Source: Pyronema omphalodes
Lineage: Eukaryota > Ascomycota > Pezizomycetes > Pezizales > Pyronemataceae
NCBI GenBank assembly: GCA_024516155.1
Contig: JAJJXM010000009.1
Coordinates: forward strand, 682,001-746,000
Length of the DNA stretch: 64,000 nt
Direction of reading: 5' to 3'
In this document: positions 1 through 11,949 of the stretch, in pieces
Layout: each line of letters starts with the position of its first letter
Position numbering within the stretch: the first letter of the stretch is position 1
Program-made: the position numbers and the translations under genes
Notes under the pieces: model-generated
The model's input: only the letters and a program-made list of their open reading frames with translations
Told to the model about the DNA's origin: nothing
Databases searched by the model: none

Positions 1-1985
1 GACCATACTGGGCTCGGCGATGTTTCGGAACACACTCTGACCGCCCTGCAAACGAAGTTTTCACAGCTACCACGCCCAAGTGCCGAGAGAGCCGATACTT
101 GGCCTTCCACTGCATATGATGACTCCAACGCCTCTTCAATGGAGTTCAGGGAGTCTCAGCAACCAATTTCTGCTGGGCCATTCACTGGAGCTTCCGGTAT
201 CTGGGGATCATCCAAGACATCTCTACCATCCATGCCTCTACCCAGTCCTACCGAAATGCAGTTCCCCATGGGTCAACCCCGTCGTGGATCTGCAATGGAG
301 GCTGGAGATCTCTATGGAACAGCAAACCGTGTATGGAACAGCCAGGGACATCGTTCCTTTGCCTCGACTTCCTTGACTGGTCCTCCTCAGTTGAATGACC
401 CTCGATTCTTCAATAATCGACGTGCATCATACAACCCTGGGGCTATGCCTTTCACTTCCATTGAGAGAATGTCGCCCTCGGCCCAGTTCAATGCAAGCCC
501 AATTGGAACACCTTTGGTTACTACTCCCTCGGCAAATGTTAATGACTTTAACGCTACTTCTGCTGCAAACATCTGGGGACCCGGTGCAGTCCAGGTAAAG
601 TTAATATTCTCGCCATTATCAAATTACTTACTGACACTATGCTAGACGCCTACCCAGCCTGGTCAGACTTACGTTTCAACAATCGAGCCTCTTAACTACA
701 GACGCCTACTTGAACGAAGTGTGAACTGCAACTGGAAGTATATCGTCGATAAGATTGTTTGCAACAACGATCAACAGGCATCCATTTTTTTGCAGCAGAA
801 GCTTAAGATCGGTACAGCCGATCAGAAGCATGCTATTGTGGATGCTATCGTTGCTCAGGCTTATCAGCTCATGATTAACAGATTTGGAAACTTTCTTGTT
901 CAGAGATGCTTTGAGCACGGCACCCCTGAACAGATCCAAGGAATTGCCAACGCCATCCGAGGTAACACTGTTGCGTTGAGCATGGATGCATTCGGTTGCC
1001 ATGTCATCCAGAAGGCATTTGACTGCGTCCCTGAGGATTTTAAGGCAACAATGGTGAGCGAGCTTCTTCGTCGGATCCCCGAAACCGTGATCCACAGATG
1101 TAAGTTTTACCTACCGTTTTGCACGCATCGCAATATTGATTTGATGCCCTCTAGATGCCTGCCATGTCTGGCAAAAACTTTTTGAACTTCGTTGGACAGG
1201 AAACCCCCCTCAGATTATGAAGTATGTGAACGAAGCACTGCGTGGAATGTGGCACGAGGTTGCTCTTGGCGAGACCGGCAGTCTTGTCGTTCAAAACATT
1301 TTTGAGAATTGCCTGGAAAATGATAAGGTAAATTACTGGACACTCAATTATTCATTTGATTTCCTAACGTTCCGCAGCGCCCGTGCATTACAGAGGTTCT
1401 CGAATATATTGATCTTATAGCCCGTGGGCAGTTTGGAAACTGGTGTATCCAACATATTTGGTTAGTTAAACTCGACATGATGGACGTACCGGATTCTAAC
1501 AGTGTTTAAGTGAGCATGGTGCTCCGCATGACCGCAGCCGCGCTATTGATGTTGTCATCCAAAACGCACCTGAATACAGCATGGACCAATATGCATCAAA
1601 GGTTGTTGAAAAGTGCCTCAAGGTTGGAGGTAACGAATTCTTGGATAGATATTTGGACCGGGTCTGTGAGGGCCGGCCCGATCGCCCGCGTATTCCATTG
1701 ATTGACAGTAAGGCACCTTTTGCTTCAAAGTCCACATATTTCTGCTGACTTTGTCTAGTTGCAAGCGATCAATATGGAAACTATCTTGTCCAGTGGATCC
1801 TCCAGCATGCGTCGATCCAGCACAGAGAGCAGGTCGCATCCCATATTCGCAAGCATATGGTATCCCTACGGGGAAGCAAATTTGGATCGCGCGTGGGAAT
1901 GCTCTGCTGTAACCCCATTTACAACAGACAAGTCCCCGGGCCTCCATCTCCAACTACCCGTTTTACTAGGTTCGGCTTTCGCTAG
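1..1985 (+). CDS. Pumilio/PUF-family RNA-binding protein, 5' partial
   Basis: This is the C-terminal part of a PUF protein, a family that binds 3'UTRs and controls mRNA decay or translation in the cytoplasm. The frame is open from base 1, so the start lies outside the window. Exons that join in frame are 1-594, 646-1099, 1155-1327, 1378-1460, 1511-1707 and 1759-1985. A low-complexity Ser/Pro/Asn-rich region (to about 690) precedes about eight helical PUF repeats. Signature cores are visible, such as NRFGNFLVQ, DAFGCHVIQ, GQFGNWCIQ and DQYGNYLVQ. Repeats 4, 5 and 7 have divergent cores (YACHVWQ, ETGSLVVQ, QYASKVVE), so specificity may differ from canonical Puf3. The LRGSKFGSRV tail is, from memory, typical of ascomycete Puf1/Jsn1-type proteins that also carry an RRM, but any RRM would lie upstream of the window. 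Confidence 0.93.
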
Positions 1986-2945
1986 TTGTCTTTTAGGTTC
2001 GCTTGTTAATATCATACCCTAGACCTACCTAATGTCTCGATGGACGGCGAATTACTCTCGTTAAGTACCTTTGGACCAATATATCACTCATTCTAGAATT
2101 TTTTGCTTTCAGGTTGCATTGGAGGGGTTGAGCATTTTAGATGGCGTATGGGGTCGAAGAAAAAGGTCTCTCCAAAAAGAGATTTTGTTTTTTTTTTCAT
2201 TGTCACAACTGTGGCAACATTTTTCCTGTTTTCTTTTTTAGCAGTATCATTTCATTCCCGGAATCTGCGGGTCGTTTGGTTAGTGTCATGACGAAGCTTT
2301 TATCGTGGTTGTTATAGATGGATGTTTGAGGATGAGGGACTGGGGATTGGAGACAGACAATAGAACCTGTAATGACTTGCAAGCTTTTTGTAAACTTAGC
2401 TACAAGCCTAAAAATAAAGGTGGAGGCATCAACGATGCTACTTATTGCTATTCCTGTATTTTTTTTTTTCGAGTGTGCATTTTCTTGCTTGGTCTTAGGA
2501 TTTTAAATGTATTTAGTTAGCGGTGAAGAATGAAGTTAGATTGAACCAGTGCCCAATAAGCGGCCACGATGCAATTCATGTATCTGTAACCCTACTCTAC
2601 AAGTTCAATCGTCATAAATCTCCTTTGAGTATTGTAACTAATATCCTTAAAACTTGTCTACAGAAAGTACGAGAATATCTTTCCCATATCACCTTATTGC
2701 ACCATATTTTTTATTAATTGTCTGTTACCCTCTTCAACACGCTGGCAGGGGATTCAGTCGGGGCCTTATTATCAATTGAGAAAATGATAAACAAAGCTCA
2801 CCTGAAACAAATAATTTTACTCCCGCTAACTACTGAAACCAAGTACGCCGATATGAAATTCCAAGCATAACCAACGCCAAAATCAGCCAATAGACACAGT
2901 ATTATCGACCTTGAACTAATTTCCATCCGTAGGACCCTGACCAAA
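1986..2945. other. Convergent intergenic spacer (3' flanks)
   Basis: This AT-rich 960-bp spacer separates the convergent ends of the PUF gene and the coiled-coil gene. The open frames in it are short and have no recognisable content. It probably holds both 3'UTRs; T-rich runs near 2190 and 2460 could belong to the 3' end of the PUF transcript. Confidence 0.6.
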
Positions 2946-5882
2946 TCACTCATTTGTACCAACGGTGCCCTGCATTTCCTCATCCCTGATTTCGCCCTCC
3001 TCAGTCCCGTCCCTACTATTCTGATTATTCGCGGGTACCTGCTCAGTAGGTTCTTCAGGATTCTCGGTTCTAACTATAGGGGGAGCACCTTCAGAACCAC
3101 CTTCAACCCAAGTTACAATAGAATGTTGTTGGGCTTCAAGGTGTTTAATAGCCCGATAATACTCTTCAAGTTTTGCGTAGACTCCATCATAAAACTCTCG
3201 CATATCGGTTCGGAAGACGTTGAAGGTTTCGTCAAGGGTTGCGAGGGCGGTAGTGTTTTGTTGGATTTCGGTTTCGATGCGGGATATTTTGGCTTCGGTT
3301 TCGTTGGCGCCGTTGGTGAGTTGGAGAGTGCCTGCTGGCGCGGGAGTGGGAGGGGATGGGGTGACTTGTGCGCTGTTGATGTTGCTGCTGACGTTGCCAT
3401 TGTTTCCACTGGTTCCACTGGCTCCGTTATTGGTAGTATCGTTTGCGGTGTTCGCAAGTTGCTGTCGCTCTGCTCGTTCTGCTGCTAGTTGTTTCACCTT
3501 ATGAATAACCTGGGCATGGGAATTCTGAAGCTGAGCTTGCAAATTTTTCAACATTGTAGTTTCTGTCTGTAGTTGAGATTGCATCTGTTTCGCATTATTT
3601 TGCTCGTTCAATAACTGCGAGATAGTAGCAAGTTGTTGGGTCAGTTTAGCTTCGTGAGCACGATAACTTGAAAGGAGGTATTGGATTTGTTTTCCAACTT
3701 CGAACCAATTGGGGAATCTTTGTTGCATCAGAGTAGCGATTTTCTCGGCGAATTCTTTAGTTGAGTTTTCCGAAAGTTTGTCATCGCAGTGTTTTAGACC
3801 CATTCCAAGAGATTCACATTGAGATTTTAGCGTGTTTATGGAAATTTGTACACCATTGATATGATTGATAAAGGGCTGTAGCCGGGCGAAAACGTTGTTG
3901 ACTTTTCCATCTAATGTTGAAAGTGCGGTTGCTGTATCGGTATGAGATATGTTGAGGGAGGAGATTTGGGCAGTAATTTCAGCAAATCGTGTTTCTACCC
4001 CATTCAAGGTAGTCTCAGTGATTTCGTCGATGTGGTCCTTAAGACGAGCGATGATTGGAGCAAGGTCTGAAGGATTGAAGGAAGAGGTGACGATAGGTGG
4101 TGAGGCTACAGGGGCGGGTGTACTATCGATACGAGCAGAAATCTGAGAAGCTCGTTTGTCGAATTCATCTTGTTTTTGTTTTAGTTCGAGTACTTGCTTG
4201 TTGAATGCTTCTTGTTTCTCTGCCATGGCTGCGGCTGCCTTCTTTGTCGCTGTGGATTGCTCCTCGATTTTGTCTTGACGTCCTATGAAGAGAGTTTGGT
4301 TCTTTTTGATATTTTCGAGGGCTTTCTGTGTACCGTCGTGCTGTGCAACGAGCTGATTCTGTTGGTTCTGAATGGCTTTGAATGTTATGTTTACAGCAGT
4401 AACGGTTTCGGCCGTTTTGCGGTGTTGCGATTCGAGCTGGGAAGCATTAGAAGGTGATATAAAAAAGATAATAGGCGGAAATGAACATACCCCTTCGACT
4501 TTTAATTGGAGCTTTTTGTGTTCATTTATGGTTTCAGTATTTAATCCTATCTGTTTCTGCATACCAGGCATGTCCTTTTTCAGCTCCTGCAAGGCCGATT
4601 TAACTGCATCCAACTCCTCACGTATCTGGTTTTGTGTTGTCTGTGCAATCTTGGCTTGTGCTTCAACTTTCCCGTAGCGTGCTTCAGCCTGCTTAGTCAA
4701 CTCCTGCATCTGCTTTTCCCGCTGTTCATCCCTCTGTTTCAACTGGTCCAACTCCCGTCTGAGCTCCTTAAGCTCAGAAGAAGGAATAATAGGCATAGCC
4801 GGTTGTTGCTTTAGTGCTTGAATATCCCTCTTAAGGATTTCAATTTCTGCCGGTGAAATCAACGTTCTTGATGAAGCAGAGTTTATATGTGCTTCGAGTA
4901 CTTCTCTGACATATTTCTCGACTTTTCGAAGGTTACCTTCAATCAGTCTCTCGGTTTCTAGTTTAACTGCATTCCTCATACCCCTCTCCAAATTGTCCTG
5001 CCTCAAATTCCACTCTTTTTTTGCCTCTTGGAGTTCGTGTGTAGCCGTTTTAATTTTCAATTGGTAACGCTCTTGCATGAGCGGGAACCCTTTAAAATAC
5101 TCTTCTCGGCTACGAACATCCGCCTCGGCACGGTCATATTGTTGGGCGGCTTCTCGAAATTTCCAGTATATATAGGCTGTTTCCGAAATCATACCTGTGA
5201 TATCGTTTCTATATGATAGCTCCATAATTAGTAACCCTTCATTTCTGTGAACCTGTAGGTGTGCGGATCGAGGTTGTATGTCTATAAGAACTTGAAGCTC
5301 ATTGAAGGGATCTTACTGTGAGGCCAACTTGGAGGTTTGGTTCTGAGGAGCCTGAGCAGAAATAGCTGAAACAAGTGAGAGAGGTGGAATAGTTATAGGT
5401 GTAAGAATAGGTGTTGTAGTAGCAGTGCTGCTTGTAGGTTGTGAGAGAATAACAGGAGACGATGTCGCAACGACCAAGGGTGAATTTCTAGACGGTGCTG
5501 GTGAATTTTGGATGTTCGCAATGGAGTCTCGTTTGGAACCTGGACGTAGATCTTCTCTTGCATCCGACTCTCCGCGTTTCGGAAAGAGCTCTCGGTCGTC
5601 TCGTTGGTCATATCGTCGGTCATCTCTGTCTCGCCTATCTGCTGATCGGTAGCCATCGTATTCTCTGTCTCCAGATCGGTAGTTATCGTATGCTCGTTCG
5701 TCTCGCCAACGCGGTGGTGCGTCTGACATGCTTATGTCACCGTCTCTAGGCGATGCCTCCGCACTCCAGTATCCATCGCCGCGGCTTCTGTAGTTGTCTG
5801 CATTGCTAATACGGCGACCTTTCGAGGAACCTGGATTTGGGTATCTGGAATCGGCGAAGCGACGGCTGTCGGGGCTCGCCAT
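2946..5882 (-). CDS. Large coiled-coil protein with Arg/Ser/Asp-rich N-terminus, function unknown
   Basis: I do not recognise this family. Two long minus-strand frames join into one gene. Exon 1 is 5882-5317, exon 2 is 5208-4491 and exon 3 is 4436-2946, giving 924 residues. The first intron (5209-5316) has a GTAAGA donor and a TACTAAT branch box just before a TATAG acceptor, and splicing keeps the frame. The second intron (4437-4490) is 54 nt and contains no stop, so the unspliced frame also stays open. Residues 1-190 are rich in Arg, Asp, Tyr and Ser, like disordered tails of nuclear proteins. The rest is almost all heptad-like Glu/Lys/Gln/Leu coiled coil, with Pro/Thr/Ser breaks. The C-terminus is Pro/Glu/Asn-rich. 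A structural or scaffold role is plausible but is inference only. Confidence 0.8.
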
Positions 5883-7257
5883 CGTAGTTTGTGGAGGGTT
5901 TTGACGTGATGTCGATAAGGTGGAGCTGGGATAACGCGATTGCGGGACGGTCTAGTGAGCCGAGCCAAACGTCAATGCCTGGACCCCGAACCCCGGTTCA
6001 CGCGTTGAGTGATAGATAGGCGCAATGATCAGCGATGGAGGGGAACTTTCAAAACTTTGGAAGCTATGCAAATGATGAAAAGAAAGAGGTGATGGACGCG
6101 TGATAGAAGCTCAATATAAGCTGAAATAGAGATTTTTGTAACCAATCTTTTCACCTTTTTCGGCCTACATACATGCATTCCGTTTGCTCCTTGTGCTGGC
6201 GGATCACCTCCGACGCGGGAGCTGTCCTGGTCGTCGGGAACGAACGCGCCAGTGAAGGCGTGAATTGGAAACGACGGCGGGGCTTGGAAGAGGCTGATGT
6301 GGCCATAAATTTCTGTTTTGGGAGAAATTGCGTATTCATTCGTACATGGAGAAATTCTTGGTAGCATTCTCAACCACTGGAGAGTCGAGAATTCTTGTAA
6401 ATGTTTGCGATATTCTGGTCATACAGTGGATGTATGCACTTCGCCGTTGAAAAAGGCATCCCGCTAACCAAACTTTCATCGTCAGGCAGAATTCGAGGCT
6501 CCGCTTAATCGAATTCCTACAGATACCGTATATGCGCGGGCCCGCAACAATCATTGGACGCCTTTTCGGTCCCTGCCGATGAAGAAACACAGCTTTGTCT
6601 GTTGAATAGTATATTTTTGGATGTCTTAGGGGCTTATGTCATTGGTTGACCATAATCAGCTCTTTGGTGGCGAGTGTTTGATTCTTCAGAACCGGGAAGC
6701 GGAAAAACGTCTGTAAAAGTCCGGGGAATCACGGGGCTGCACATGTAGCACTAAAATAGGCGAACGATATTATCTAATCTGATCCATTGCAGGGTTAGGC
6801 GTGTCAGTTCATCTGCTTTCACTCGACAGCTAATCAAGATTTGACAAGATCGTGCTGCATAGAAGGATTTATTTCAGTTACTCAATACCGGTTGGGTTTT
6901 TTATAAATAAATGCTATAATTACAAGTTCGTAATTTCGAACTCAAAGGATTTCTAAGCTCTAATCGCAATGTCTCCGTTAATGTTGCACTGAGAACAGAA
7001 CGCGCGGTCAGCGGGTTGCACAGCCGACTCTTATCTTATCGATCTAATCACTCGCCTCGACGACGACGTCATATGTTATCATGCCCAGCCTTAGCGAAAT
7101 CTAGATTTATGAGGGATCCCGCAAACCGCGCGGCGGATCCTGATTCGAGGCGAAGTGGAATAGAATATTGAGAGGGCAGTACCTTCTTTAAAACCATCCA
7201 CAAGGTGAACTCGTTTTCACCTCCTCAATCAACGATCACAACCTCATTTCATTCGTC
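5883..7257. promoter_or_regulatory. Divergent promoter region between the coiled-coil and WW genes
   Basis: This 1.37-kb region lies between two divergent start codons and should hold both promoters. Short pyrimidine-rich stretches lie just upstream of the WW-gene ATG (about 7200-7257). One weak small-gene candidate exists on the minus strand: an ATG at 6303 opens 45 codons rich in Arg, Ser and Thr and ends at a GTATGT donor near 6172, after which an in-frame stop would follow within a few codons. I cannot tie it to a family. No other gene is seen. Confidence 0.45.
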
Positions 7258-8101
7258 ATGTCAGACGCAAAATCATCATATATCAACGACAGTAGCTTCG
7301 ATGCTCCAGCACCAAACCGTACCTCTGTAGGGCCGCCACCTGGACCGCCACCTCCCCGCGTTCCAGAGGGCTGGCTTGCACAGTGGGACTCGAATTATAA
7401 ACAGTTTTATTATGTGAATTTGGCAACTGGAAAATCGCAGTGGGAGCCACCGGTAGATACATCTACGAGTTTGTATTCCATTTTGATATGAGTTGAAATG
7501 GCATGAAGCTTACGGAAATTGTGTAGAACCTGGCCAAACTCCCCCGCCTTCTTACGACACCTCCCGGGATAATCGGCCACAAAGTGCCAACTCACAGCCG
7601 TATATGCCGCAGCAGCCACAGATGAATCCACAACCACAAACTCTGTATCCTCCAGCCAACGCCGGTGGTAGAAGTAGCTCCGGACTTGGATCGAAGATTT
7701 CCAAACTCTTCAAAGGAGGTATGCATCAGCAACAGCCAATCCGTCCGGGGTATGGAACGGCACCGCCCAGTCATTATAATGGTGGAATACCGCCACAAAA
7801 TCAGTATTACCAGCAGCCTTCACAGCCTATGATGGGTTCACCATATGCTCAGCAGTATGGATCACCCTACGGTGGACCACAGTATGGTCAGCCTCAATAT
7901 GGGTATGCCCAACCGCAAAGAAGACAAGGTGGGCGCGGAGGTATGGGAATGTTGGGAGGTGCAGGATTGGGTCTTGCTGGAGGAATGCTCGGTGGTGCAC
8001 TATTGGCGGATGCAATGAATGATAATTACGAGGATGGTTATCAGGATGCTATGGAGAATAATGACTTTGGAGGAGATGATGGTGGTGATTTCGATTTTTA
8101 A
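7258..8101 (+). CDS. WWM1: WW-domain protein, Wwm1-like
   Basis: The exons are 7258-7468 and 7527-8101, giving 261 residues; the intron uses a GTTTGT donor and a TAG acceptor and keeps the frame. One WW domain sits near residues 37-67, with both tryptophans and the closing pair of prolines (GWLAQWDSNYKQFYYVNL, then SQWEPP). WW domains bind proline-rich ligands. The layout, a single N-terminal WW followed by a Gln/Pro/Tyr/Gly-rich middle, matches yeast Wwm1, which interacts with the metacaspase Mca1; orthology is inference. The C-terminus carries a Gly/Leu/Met run that looks like a glycine-zipper membrane-insertion segment, followed by an acidic Asp/Gly/Phe tail. The unspliced first frame stops 26 bp after the donor, which supports the intron. 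Confidence 0.85.
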
Positions 8102-9366
8102 GTAAAGGCTGGTCCTGTGTTGTACATATTTTTCCTTCATAACAAGGCTGTGTTATGAGTTTTAATGTAGAGTACATCCAACAATTGGGTCTTTTTCTTC
8201 CGCAGTGCATATGTCGGTTCCTTCACGCGTGAAGCATACCGTCTTCCATGTCTTGGCTCCAATTCATAGCTTTGGGTATGGTTCTCGGTACCTCCAACAT
8301 CCATTCCTCTTCGACTTGCTCCATCTCCATCTGTGTCTCTGCCTCAAAACACACCTACATTGCAATGGCCAACAGCTTGGAAATTCCTATCTACATTTCC
8401 ATCATACGGCATGCTCAACATCTCACGCTCAGCAAGCTCTCGGCCTAGACCTGGTGATACTGCAGCTTCCATCACAAGATGTTATCTGCACGAGCCGTGC
8501 TAGCTCTAAATGCACACAACTACATCAAGAGTGTAGGTATCTTACATATCCCTCTCATCTCTGCTACTGCCTTACTTACTTCATCAGCAAATGACTCGTG
8601 GCAATATTTTCCCCTCATGAACGGTGATATTTCAGCCTTTTGATCGATGTGTAGACGTCTTCGCCGCATATCCTGGTAGCTATTTCTTGTGCTCATCGAG
8701 TCGCCTGGTTCAATTGAACTGCAGCGCACGGACCTCCTCACATCTGCTGGTGTAATGCTAGCACTAACTCGGCATCTACCTAGCTCCGCTGCTTCGCGTT
8801 TAGTTACACCCTTCATCAACGGCGGCACCCCAACGCGTGGAAGGAATTCGGGCTCAATCGTCTCGGGTTATTGTCTTTGCTCATCCGAAGCCTACCCTAG
8901 AAGCCGCAGGAAGCCGCAGCGTATGGGCACAATAACATCGCTTAATCAAGTGCCGACCCTTGCTGAGCTATGGCTGGATCATGCTGCGAAGCTCTATGCG
9001 GGTGTACCTGCTGAGTAGGGTGTGGGACTGGGGGGAGGGATGGAAGCATCGATAGACGAGGAGCGGGAATGGGAAGCTTTCAGGGTGCTTTCGGTTGTGC
9101 CGTTAGTTGCTTTATCTCACCTAGGGTTTCTTACTATCTACTGCAGTAGACCGCACCAGGACAGGAGGAGCTTGTGGCGAAATCTGCGCAGTATATAGAC
9201 TTGTGGATCCCATTGTGCCGCCCCGAATTTCTAGAGCAGGTGGATCACCGTCTTGAGCTTCGATTTGCAACGCGTCTCTCGAGAAGAAACAATTGAAGAA
9301 ATATTGCGGCGCGGATACAAAATACAACGGATATAGGGGCCAATAGGCTTCATCACAACAGCTACC
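8102..9366. other. Intergenic region, WW gene to amine oxidase; one weak small ORF
   Basis: This 1.26-kb spacer holds the 3' flank of the WW gene and the promoter of the amine oxidase. An 87-codon frame at 8755-9018 on the plus strand begins with an Arg/Ser/Ala-rich stretch resembling a mitochondrial presequence, but I recognise no family and there is no conserved motif. A T/C-rich tract occupies 8205-8420. I treat the spacer as non-coding with that reservation. Confidence 0.45.
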
Positions 9367-11949
9367 ATGAGATCCGACTCACCTCGCCACCCCTCCGGAG
9401 GTTCAGCAATCAACATTCGACTTTCATCTTTCCCACCGCATCCTCTTGAGCAGCTTTCCCTCGAAGAGATACATAAAGCTCGTACGATAATCCGCTCCGT
9501 TCGGCCCGCATCATGTTCCATTATCTACCGCAATATTGCATTGGAGGAGCCTGCAAAAGCTGTTATGATTCCATTCCTGGCGCTTGAACATGCAGGCAAG
9601 CTCACACCAAAGACTGAGCATCCACCAAGACTTGCAAGAGTTTTATACGATGTTGTTGCGCTTGATAAATCTTTGGACTTTTGTGATTCCGTTGTGAACT
9701 TGACAACCGGAACAGAGCTGGAATTTGAGGTCGTAGACAAGAAGTTTCACTCGCCGCTCAATGCGTATGATTGTTTTCCAATCAACTGGAAATGATAATA
9801 GCTAACATCTGCCAGTGACGAAATCGAAATCTTCCCAAAAGTCGCAATTGCCTCACAAATGTTCCAAGATGCTCTTGCTGAGCTCAACCTACCTCCAAAC
9901 ACTCATATCGTAATCGACCCATGGATGTACGGCGGTTGGGAAAACCCAGAGGAATCTTCACCAAGGTACATGCAAGGCCTTGTGTACGCCCGGGACCCCG
10001 CCACCAACAACCCTGACTCCAACCACTACGCCTTTCCACTGCCGTTAATTCCCGTTATGGATATGAAATCTCGGCGCATCATCCGCGTGGACCGCTTAGC
10101 TACAGGTGGCACGGAGGATGGATTAAAATATGGGACTGGGCCAAAAGACGCATTGGCGCATTGTAAAGCGGCGGAGTATATTCCGGAGCTTGTGGAGGGT
10201 GGATTGAGACAAGATCTAAAACCGTTGAATATTGTGCAGCCGTTCGGACCCAGCTTTACGGTACGAGATAATAGCTTAGTGGAATGGCAGAAGTGGAGGT
10301 TTAGGGTAGGGTTTAATGCGCGCGAAGGAGCGACGTTGCATGATATCTGGTACGATGGACGGAGCGTACTCTACAGAATGAGCTTCAGTGAAATGGCGGT
10401 GCCATATGGAGACCCCCGAGTGCCATTTCACAGGAAGCAAGCTTTCGACTTTGGTGATGGAGGTGCGGGACGAGCGGCCAATAATTTGGAGTTGGGGTGT
10501 GATTGCTTGGGGCTTATTAAGGTGCGACTATTCCCTATTCGTTTGCCTTATCGCCGCATGCCCGCCCATGACCGCAGTAGCGGCGGCAAAATCTAAGACA
10601 CTAGCTAACCTTCGCAGTACTTCGATGGCTACATGAACGACACTTCCGGTTCTGGAATTATCACGAAAAACGTAATTTGTATGCACGAAGAAGACGACGG
10701 TATTTTATGGAAACACACCAACTACCGTACGGGGCGCGCGGTGGTCACCCGCAACCGCAAGCTAATTATCCAATTCATTATCACCCTCGCAAACTACGAA
10801 TATATCTTCGCCTATCATTTCGACCAAGCGGGCGGAATCACAATCGAAACGCGGGCTACGGGAATCGTGAGCACGGTTCCCATCGACCCCGGCAAGACCA
10901 GCCCTTGGGGGAACGTGGTAAACCCTGGAGTTCTGGCACAAAACCACCAGCACCTCTTCAACGTCCGTATCGATCCAGCAATAGATGGGTATAACAATAC
11001 AGTAATACAGGAAGAGTCGCATCCCGTTGCGTTCGATCCAGAGATCAATCCTTACGGAAACGCGTTCGAGGTTCGGCAGACACTGCTGAAGACATCATGC
11101 GGGATTAATGCAGCACCTGAAAAGGGACGGCAGTTCAAGATTGTGAACACGGGGGTAAAGAACCCGATTAGTGGGCGGCCTGTAGGATACAAACTGGTGC
11201 CATCACCCACACAGTTGGTGTTGGCTCATCCGGATAGTATCATGGCGAAGCGGGTCGCGTATGCAAACCATCACATCTGGGTGACCAAGTACAGAGATGG
11301 CGAGTTTTGGGCCAGTGGGAGGTTTACGAATCAGAGTTCTGCCGAGGTATGCCTGTTCCCGGAGTTGCATGGATTGGGGACGGAGAGGAAGGGAAACGCG
11401 CGAGCGACAGTGGCTTGGGGGACTTAACAAATGTTAACACCGTGTTAGTGTGGGGGGGTCAAAGACGCAGCAGACCGACAGGAGAACATCGAAAACGAGG
11501 ACATCGTCGTATGGCATACTTTTGGCTTGACACATAACCCCAGGATAGAAGGTTTGTTTTCCCCTGCTTTTGCATCTGCGGAAGTTTTCTTCAAGTTGGC
11601 TAACAAAATTCCCACTACAGATTGGCCTGTCATGTACGTTGCTTAATCCCCCCTCGCTATATATTTCCTGGTAAGAAACTGACAGAAAAACAGGCCTGTT
11701 GAAATACACCAGATCCATATTAAGCCATCTGACTTCTTTACCTGTAACCCTGCAATTGATGTTCCCTCAACAAAGAACATGACATCGACGCTGTACTCAC
11801 AATCCCGACCTGCAACCAATGGTAGCACTCACTCCTACACCGCCCAACCAGAGCTATTGTCTTCTCCGGAAAGAAGACTCTCCTTACTGACCATTGACTC
11901 GCCAGAATCAGTCCCTTCATCACAGGTGATAAGGGGATGTTGTATGTAA
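9367..11949 (+). CDS. Copper-containing primary amine oxidase (EC 1.4.3.21)
   Basis: It oxidises primary amines to aldehyde, ammonia and hydrogen peroxide using copper and a TPQ cofactor made from its own tyrosine. Six exons join in frame: 9367-9764, 9816-10521, 10618-11346, 11449-11551, 11621-11633 and 11694-11949, for 734 residues, slightly longer than usual. The cofactor motif is TLANYE with Tyr428. Copper ligands are His478 and His480 (NHQHLF) and His640 (FGLTHNPR). The catalytic base is Asp344 (AFDFGD), and the GCDCLG cysteine lies just before an intron. His640 is reached only if the 11347-11448 intron is removed, which supports the model. Exon 5 is only 13 nt. No N-terminal signal peptide or C-terminal SKL-type peroxisomal signal is visible, and the Ser/Thr-rich last 60 residues are unlike the core. 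Fungal relatives serve nitrogen acquisition from amines. Confidence 0.94.

Noticed and set aside
5028..5225. ATG at 5225 as start of the coiled-coil gene
   Set aside because: This ATG lies inside the intron between 5209 and 5316; splicing to the upstream frame is in phase and preferred.
11347..11430. Stop of the amine oxidase at 11427
   Set aside because: That stop lies in an intron; splicing to 11449 restores the copper-ligand block and the family-typical C-terminal region.
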